The notes under the pieces are model-generated. The model did not search any database. It had not been told where the DNA came from and worked only from the letters and a program-made list of their open reading frames with translations. A DNA stretch of 10,021 nucleotides, from contig DASYYE010000387.1 in NCBI GenBank assembly GCA_035946955.1, positions 1 to 10,021 of the forward strand, read 5' to 3'. How positions within the stretch are numbered: position 1 is the first letter of the stretch; each line of letters begins with the position of its first letter. Source of the DNA: DASYYE01 sp035946955 (GTDB taxonomy: Bacteria; Actinomycetota; Actinomycetes; Streptosporangiales; Streptosporangiaceae). Position numbers and translations under genes: made by a program. This document shows, piece after piece, positions 6,812 through 10,021 of the stretch.

Positions 6812-7726
6812 GATGAATCAGCCGACCTCAATCTGCTGCCGCTGCTCGGCATCTTGCTGGAGGAGCGCCATATCTCCCGGGCCGCCGCTCGTGCTCACAT
6901 GAGCCAATCGGCCATGAGCCGAAGCCTGCAACGGCTGCGGACCACCCTGCATGACGACCTGCTGGTGCGCACCGGGAACGGATACGAACTCACACCCCGG
7001 GCACGGACCATCCTCCGTGAACTCGAGTCAATGCTGCCCCGGCTGCGGGCACTCGTGCGCGGCGGCGAATTCGAGCCCGCTACCGCCGATGACACGGTGC
7101 GCGTCAACTGCACCGACTACGCGACCACGATCCTCGGCGACCAGGGGCTCTTCCAACAGATTTTCCGCCAAGCCCCGCACCTGTCGATGGTCATCGAACC
7201 GCTGAGCAGACATACTTTCGACGACCTCGAGCGAGGCCGGATCGACCTCGCGCTCTCTCCTGTCAAGGCACCCACGCCCATGCGCTGGACGAAGATCTTC
7301 GAGGAGGACTTTGTCTGCGTGGTCTGGCGTGACCATCCCGTCAGAGAGGAGCAGTTCACCCTCGAGCACCTGGCCGAGTACCCGCACTCTAGTGTCGTTG
7401 TGCTGCCTGCCGAAGAGATGCTCGTCGAGCAACAGCTCCAAGACCTGGGCGTCCGACCTCCGTCGGGCCTTCGCGCGCCTTACTTCACCGCTGCTGCCAT
7501 AGCCTTGCGCGGCACGGAACTCATCGCGACGATGCCACGCCGCCTGGCACATCTCTACGAGGCGGACCCCACACTCCGCGTCGCGCGCGCACCAGCGGAA
7601 TTCCAGCCGTTCGCGTACTGCATGATTTGGCATCCACGTCTCGACACCGACCCGGTGCACTCGTGGGTCCGTTCGCGCGTACTCGCCGCAGGCGCAGAAC
7701 TCATGGGCGCGGAGCCGACCGCGTAA
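6797..7726 (+). CDS. LysR-family transcriptional regulator
   Basis: LysR-type regulators are usually tetramers that bind DNA through an N-terminal winged helix-turn-helix and sense a small ligand with a periplasmic-binding-like C-terminal domain. This 309-residue protein has normal family length. The DNA-binding part spans about residues 10-70 (ILLEERHISRAAARAHMSQ, AMSRSLQRLRTTL, LLVRTGNGYELTPRA). The effector domain runs from about 90 to 300 and includes FDDLERGRIDLALSP. A stop codon (taa at 6791-6793) lies two codons before ATG 6797, so the start cannot be earlier. GTG 6803 is an alternative and would suit a leaderless message. It sits 67 bases after GH64 on the same strand, and two dyads flank or cover its start, so autoregulation is likely. 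The gene order suggests it controls the glycosidase operon or the decayed genes to its right. The effector cannot be deduced from sequence. Confidence 0.93.
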   Translation: MRVTHDESADLNLLPLLGILLEERHISRAAARAHMSQSAMSRSLQRLRTTLHDDLLVRTGNGYELTPRARTILRELESMLPRLRALVRGGEFEPATADDTVRVNCTDYATTILGDQGLFQQIFRQAPHLSMVIEPLSRHTFDDLERGRIDLALSPVKAPTPMRWTKIFEEDFVCVVWRDHPVREEQFTLEHLAEYPHSSVVVLPAEEMLVEQQLQDLGVRPPSGLRAPYFTAAAIALRGTELIATMPRRLAHLYEADPTLRVARAPAEFQPFAYCMIWHPRLDTDPVHSWVRSRVLAAGAELMGAEPTA

Positions 7727-8106
7727 CGCGGCAAGTGTGGCGGGCAGAGTTGATGAGATCCCAGCTGTCGGCCCTGTCCCCTGTGGCCTGCTGGAACGTC
7801 TCCACGGTCGACAGCGCGACCGCCGCCTGCCACCAGGAGTCGCCGATCAGGCCATTGGAGGAGTTGTAGGACAGCCATCTCAGACCGCTGCACGCTGCTG
7901 ACGGTTGCCGCCACCGCACCCGCCGTCGTCGACACGCAAGGCGTACCGTAAGCAGCGTAGATATCGCACGGGCGCCGCGACGACGCCGCCTGCGCCGTAC
8001 CGGCTATGCCCAGTTGTCCCCCCAGCATGGCAACGATGACCGCAGTCGCTGTGTACGCGCATAGCAGGGTCATACACCGGCGGCGATGCCGAAGCCTGAC
8101 GGCCAA
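7701..8106 (-). pseudogene. Secreted glycosidase remnant: AbfB-like N-terminus joined to GH76 fragment
   Basis: Reading leftward from a TTG at 8106, the product starts with a Sec leader of about 41 residues (basic start, AVIVAMLGGQLGIAG, then TAQA). It continues with RPCDIYAAYGTPCV at 7933-7974, which resembles the first residues of the AbfB-type (GH54) alpha-L-arabinofuranosidase catalytic domain. That similarity ends at once. In the frame shifted by one base, 7740-7877 encodes WLSYNSSNGLIGDSWW and AVALSTVETFQQATGD, a clear piece of a GH76 family endo-alpha-1,6-mannanase. That frame ends at 7701, inside the 3' end of the convergent LysR gene. A full GH76 domain is about 350 residues, so under 50 remain. 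This is the remnant of one or two secreted enzymes joined by deletion and frameshift. An alternative is a single divergent GH76 gene with an unusual N-terminus, but the frame change and truncation still rule out a working enzyme. Confidence 0.7.
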
Positions 8107-9020
8107 GGTGAACCGCCTCCTTTCTGGTCAACTTTGGCGTGAATGCCAAGGCCCGGGTCTGAGGTTGAATGCTCAGCCCACGAGCGCTTCGGGCGTATCG
8201 AAAATGACACATTAGGCTGGACGAACCCCAGCCCGGCCATCGACTCGATGCAGCGTGGCACTGAGCCCCCATCGCGAAGGTCGGCACTAATACGAAACTG
8301 GAAATGGACGTTTCGCCAGCCTGGCTCCTGGAGCGCCTCCCCCACCAGCTCCACGACCCCCCGCAAAGAACCAGTCCCATTCTTTGGCGCGTGGCGTACA
8401 GGGCTGGCTTCCGGTGGCCCGTCAAGGGTTATTTCGAAGTGGGTAAGGCCGCATTCCCCTACGAGTGCGCCAATCTTCTGGAGGGTCAAGAGGCAGCCGT
8501 TAGTCACAATAGATGAGCTGTAGTGGACCCCGAGCTCCTTTGATACCCGCACAAAGTCTCTGGCCAAGTCACATATGACAGCAAATTCCTCCACCGGCTC
8601 GGACCCCATCCAGTCGATCCGCGCATGAGTAGTCGATGGCAGCCGGAGTGCACGAAGCACCCGGGCGCGGACCCTGTCTCTGTGGTTCGCCGTAAGAGGG
8701 CCACGGACGTTCTCCTGCCCACAAGAGGGGCAGCCTATCCCGCAATAAGAAAATGGCAGCAGGACGTAACGGACACAGGAGCTATCCCATGCGGTTGACA
8801 TCCTGCCGCCCGGGGGGACGATAACCCGGGCATCACGCAGAGGCGCCAGCCACTCCGGTGACAGCGCCGCCAGATCGCCAGCCCTTAGAGCATTGGCAAC
8901 CTGCGGCGTGACGAACAGGAGTTTCGCGGCCTCAGCACCATAGAGAAGCTTGAACTGTGCCCCTCGCCCGTCACGGTAACTCCTGTCACTGATGACTATG
9001 GAAGGGCTTACATTTTCCAT
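8070..9020 (-). CDS. Radical SAM protein of the peptide-maturase type, C-terminally truncated
   Basis: Radical SAM enzymes use a 4Fe-4S cluster and S-adenosylmethionine to start radical chemistry; members like this commonly modify ribosomal peptides. From ATG 9020 (TAGGA, 8 bases upstream) the product has 316 residues. The cluster motif CGIGCPSCGQ gives Cys93, Cys97 and Cys100 (CxxxCxxC). The SAM-binding GGEP motif is changed to GSEP (WMGSEPVEEF). Later core-barrel motifs include IVTNGCLL and THFEITLDGPPE. Family-like sequence ends near SIRPKRSWAEHS, about 8160. The remaining residues read through the ribosome site of the next gene and stop at 8070, 37 bases inside it. The Cys-rich C-terminal SPASM or twitch part expected in such maturases is missing. 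In the first 50 codons only 29 end in G or C by hand count, far below the glycosidase genes, which points to foreign origin. The protein probably does not work as a full maturase. Confidence 0.8.
   Translation of the reverse strand: MENVSPSIVISDRSYRDGRGAQFKLLYGAEAAKLLFVTPQVANALRAGDLAALSPEWLAPLRDARVIVPPGGRMSTAWDSSCVRYVLLPFSYCGIGCPSCGQENVRGPLTANHRDRVRARVLRALRLPSTTHARIDWMGSEPVEEFAVICDLARDFVRVSKELGVHYSSSIVTNGCLLTLQKIGALVGECGLTHFEITLDGPPEASPVRHAPKNGTGSLRGVVELVGEALQEPGWRNVHFQFRISADLRDGGSVPRCIESMAGLGFVQPNVSFSIRPKRSWAEHSTSDPGLGIHAKVDQKGGGSPWPSGFGIAAGV
8115..8122 (-). promoter_or_regulatory. Ribosome binding site before TTG start of the remnant gene
   Basis: AAAGGAGG on the minus strand ends at about 8116, 9 bases before the TTG at 8106. 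This strong site supports the TTG start over the ATG at 8073, which would cut into the basic leader region. It lies inside the reading frame of the truncated radical SAM gene, so the remnant brought its own translation signal when it was joined here. Confidence 0.6.
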
Positions 9021-9466
9021 AACGACAGTCCTATACACCAAAGGGTTACCGCCACTCCCAGCGAAACACGCGCGAAACGGCACGGGCCCCGCGACCCGGC
9101 ACCGACGCACCCCATTGTCCAGGACGGATCTTGTGAGAACCTGAAACGAACCTTGCGTGGCCCCCCCGCCAGATGGGCGCTATGGGGTAGTTTCGGCCGA
9201 ACACACCTACCGGCGCCGCGTGATGTTGTGCCAGGGGCGACCGCGCCGACGTCGCCGGTGCCGAGGTAGGTGACCGGTACCTGCATGGAGATGTCGCCCT
9301 GCCACACGATGCGGTCACGTTTGCTGCCGCCGGAGATGACTTCCTGAAGTGCGTACGCGGCTTCGCCGCTGCTCTGGCTGCTGCCGAGAGCCATCTCCGC
9401 TCGGGACTCGCTGATGCAGGCGTGCAGCGCGGGGCGGACCGCCGAGACGTCAGTGACCGGGACCAT
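9008..9466 (-). CDS. Unrecognised small protein, N-terminal part coding-like
   Basis: I do not recognise this protein. From ATG 9466, preceded by AAGGAAGG at short spacing, it is 152 residues. An in-frame ATG at 9490 would add 8 residues but has a weaker ribosome site. Residues 1 to about 79 (MVPVTDVSAVRPALHAC, VISGGSKRDRIVWQGD, PVTYLGTGDVGAVAPG) have strong third-position G/C bias and look like real soluble protein with no membrane span. After about base 9230 the codons lose that bias and the translation becomes Arg/Gly/Pro-rich, so the gene is probably broken there and the rest is chance reading. The frame ends in TAA at 9008-9010, 13 bases inside the radical SAM start region. That layout could allow translational coupling, or a separate 35-residue product from the in-frame ATG at 9115. 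Operon membership with the radical SAM gene is inferred. Confidence 0.5.
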   Translation of the reverse strand: MVPVTDVSAVRPALHACISESRAEMALGSSQSSGEAAYALQEVISGGSKRDRIVWQGDISMQVPVTYLGTGDVGAVAPGTTSRGAGRCVRPKLPHSAHLAGGPRKVRFRFSQDPSWTMGCVGAGSRGPCRFARVSLGVAVTLWCIGLSLWKM

Positions 9467-9523
9467 GACCTTCCTTGCCACCTCCTCCATCGGGCCTGGC
9501 CTCTCGCGAACGCCGCGCTGTGA

Positions 9524-9630
9524 CCGGATGCGGCATAGGCCATACGTGACTGTGTGGCGCAATTGCGGTCAAACGTAACCGCACCCCATGCGCCGGATAA
9601 AGAGCGAGAAAGCATCATGACCGCATCCGG
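9524..9630. repeat. Inverted repeat pair with palindromes between the arms
   Basis: CCGGATGCGG at 9524-9533 is the exact reverse complement of CCGCATCCGG at 9621-9630, and matching bases extend a little beyond both arms with one gap. Between them lie a perfect 10-bp palindrome, CGCAATTGCG (9558-9567), and a 6-bp dyad, TGCGGT-N8-ACCGCA (9564-9583). The cluster lies upstream of the minus-strand ORF and could be an operator region. What binds it is unknown. Confidence 0.45.
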
Positions 9631-9873
9631 CCATCCGATTGCCCCTCAGAGCCCAGATCGGCAAGCCCACCCCTGGCTTGAGGAACGTCGACAGTGCCCT
9701 GAGGTGCGAGGAAGTGGGGCGCCGCTCCCCCGTCAGGCAATCTTGAGTTGCTCGCTCAGAACCTCTTCGCCCATACGGGCACACCGCCACGTTTACACCC
9801 ATCCGGGATCTGGCCTGACACGGTTCGTGACCTCGCAAAGACCGCCAACTGGGCCAGCGGGTGGGGCTTTTAG
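9617..9873 (+). pseudogene. Possible decayed small plus-strand ORF
   Basis: From ATG 9617, frame 2 reads MTASGHPIAPQSPDRQ and HPWLEERRQCPEV. From about 9739, frame 1 reads NLELLAQNLFAHTG, HPSGIWPDTVRDLAKTANW and ASGWGF, then a TAG stop at 9871-9873. Both pieces look more protein-like than chance reading of high-GC DNA, and together they could be one frameshifted gene. A weak purine-rich stretch (AAAGAGCGAGAAAG) precedes 9617. I do not recognise a family, and the call could be wrong. Confidence 0.25.
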
Positions 9874-9892
9874 ATCGAAGCTGCGCGGTGGC

Positions 9893-10021
9893 TCAGGGTG
9901 CGAGGGTGAGGTCGGAGTAGATGCGGTAGCGGTCGCCGCGGTAGATGGCGCGGGTGTATTCGATGATCTGGTCGTGGGTGTCGCGGGTGGTGACGTCGAA
10001 GAGCAGGGCGGGTGTGTGGAG
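9893..10021 (-). CDS. GntR/HutC-family regulator, C-terminal end (UTRA domain) only
   Basis: The last 42 codons of a minus-strand gene enter from the right edge and end in TGA at 9893-9895. TPALLFDVTTRDTHDQ, IIEYTRAIYRGDRYRIY and SDLTLAP match the final strands of the UTRA effector-binding domain, where the EYTRxxYRGDRYR pattern is highly characteristic. UTRA regulators of the HutC/NagR/DasR subgroup bind small ligands such as sugar phosphates and carry an N-terminal winged helix, which is outside this window. Third positions are almost all G or C, so this gene is native and intact here, unlike its neighbours. Its target cannot be deduced from this part. Confidence 0.88.
   Translation of the reverse strand, partial: LHTPALLFDVTTRDTHDQIIEYTRAIYRGDRYRIYSDLTLAP

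Larger units (their letters stand above)
9491..9892. other. Intergenic stretch with palindromes and no intact gene
   Basis: These 402 bases separate the small minus-strand ORF from the GntR gene. They hold several dyads between 9524 and 9630 and a possible decayed plus-strand ORF (9617-9873). A minus-strand open frame at 9569-9838 lacks a ribosome site and coding bias. I see no RNA gene here and no convincing promoter pair. A TTGACC on the minus strand (about 9567-9572) is a possible -35, without a good -10. Confidence 0.5.

Noticed and set aside
9569..9838. Minus-strand open frame of 89 residues
   Set aside because: No ribosome site, mixed codon use and no recognisable motif; it overlaps a better plus-strand reading.
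9840..9870. Weak hairpin (CCGC to GCGG on the minus strand) after the GntR stop
   Set aside because: The eight-pair stem needs three G-U pairs and has a three-base loop with no T-run, so it is too weak to call a terminator.
1..10021. CRISPR arrays, tRNA or rRNA genes, insertion sequences
   Set aside because: No regularly spaced repeats, no cloverleaf or rRNA-like stretches and no transposase motifs were seen on either strand.

Overview
The window looks like chromosomal DNA of a high-GC, filamentous-type actinobacterium (Streptomyces or a near relative such as Streptacidiphilus, Catenulispora or Actinospica). The evidence is the strong G/C bias at third codon positions, GGAGG-type ribosome sites, secreted glycosidases with long actinobacterial Sec or Tat leaders, and the protein families present. 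No species call is made.

Left part (1-6729, all on +). This is a secreted-carbohydrase locus whose theme fits digestion of fungal or yeast cell wall. It holds the 3' part of a GH92 alpha-mannosidase with a C-terminal beta-sandwich module, closed by a 13-bp perfect hairpin. Then comes an apparent operon: a secreted right-handed beta-helix protein carrying a one-base frameshift, a secreted GH16 beta-glucanase-like protein whose catalytic motif reads EINVME instead of EIDxxE, and a Tat-exported GH64 beta-1,3-glucanase that keeps its catalytic Glu/Asp pair but loses the C-terminal third of the family fold. The GH16 stop codon overlaps the ribosome site of the GH64 gene.

Middle (6730-7726, +). 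A LysR-type regulator starts 67 bases after GH64. Its upstream region holds a perfect T-N11-A dyad, and a second such dyad lies exactly on its start codon, which suggests autoregulation and perhaps control of the glycosidase locus.

Right part (7701-10021, mostly on -). This is a mosaic of broken genes. A secreted-protein remnant joins an AbfB-like arabinofuranosidase N-terminus to an out-of-frame fragment of a GH76 endo-mannanase. Next is a radical SAM protein of the peptide-maturase type, cut before its C-terminal cluster domain and with much lower third-position GC than its neighbours. Upstream of it is a small unrecognised ORF whose end overlaps the radical SAM start. An intergenic stretch follows with palindromes and a decayed ORF, and the window ends in the UTRA-domain C-terminus of a GntR/HutC-type regulator.

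Reading of the whole: mannan and beta-glucan hydrolases would act together outside the cell under the LysR regulator. At least four genes in the window are frameshifted or truncated, clustered around 6.6-8.2 kb, so the locus looks partly decayed or recombined rather than fully working. The best candidates for something little described are the beta-helix protein family, the orphan low-GC radical SAM gene with its overlapping small ORF, and the unrecognised 152-residue ORF.
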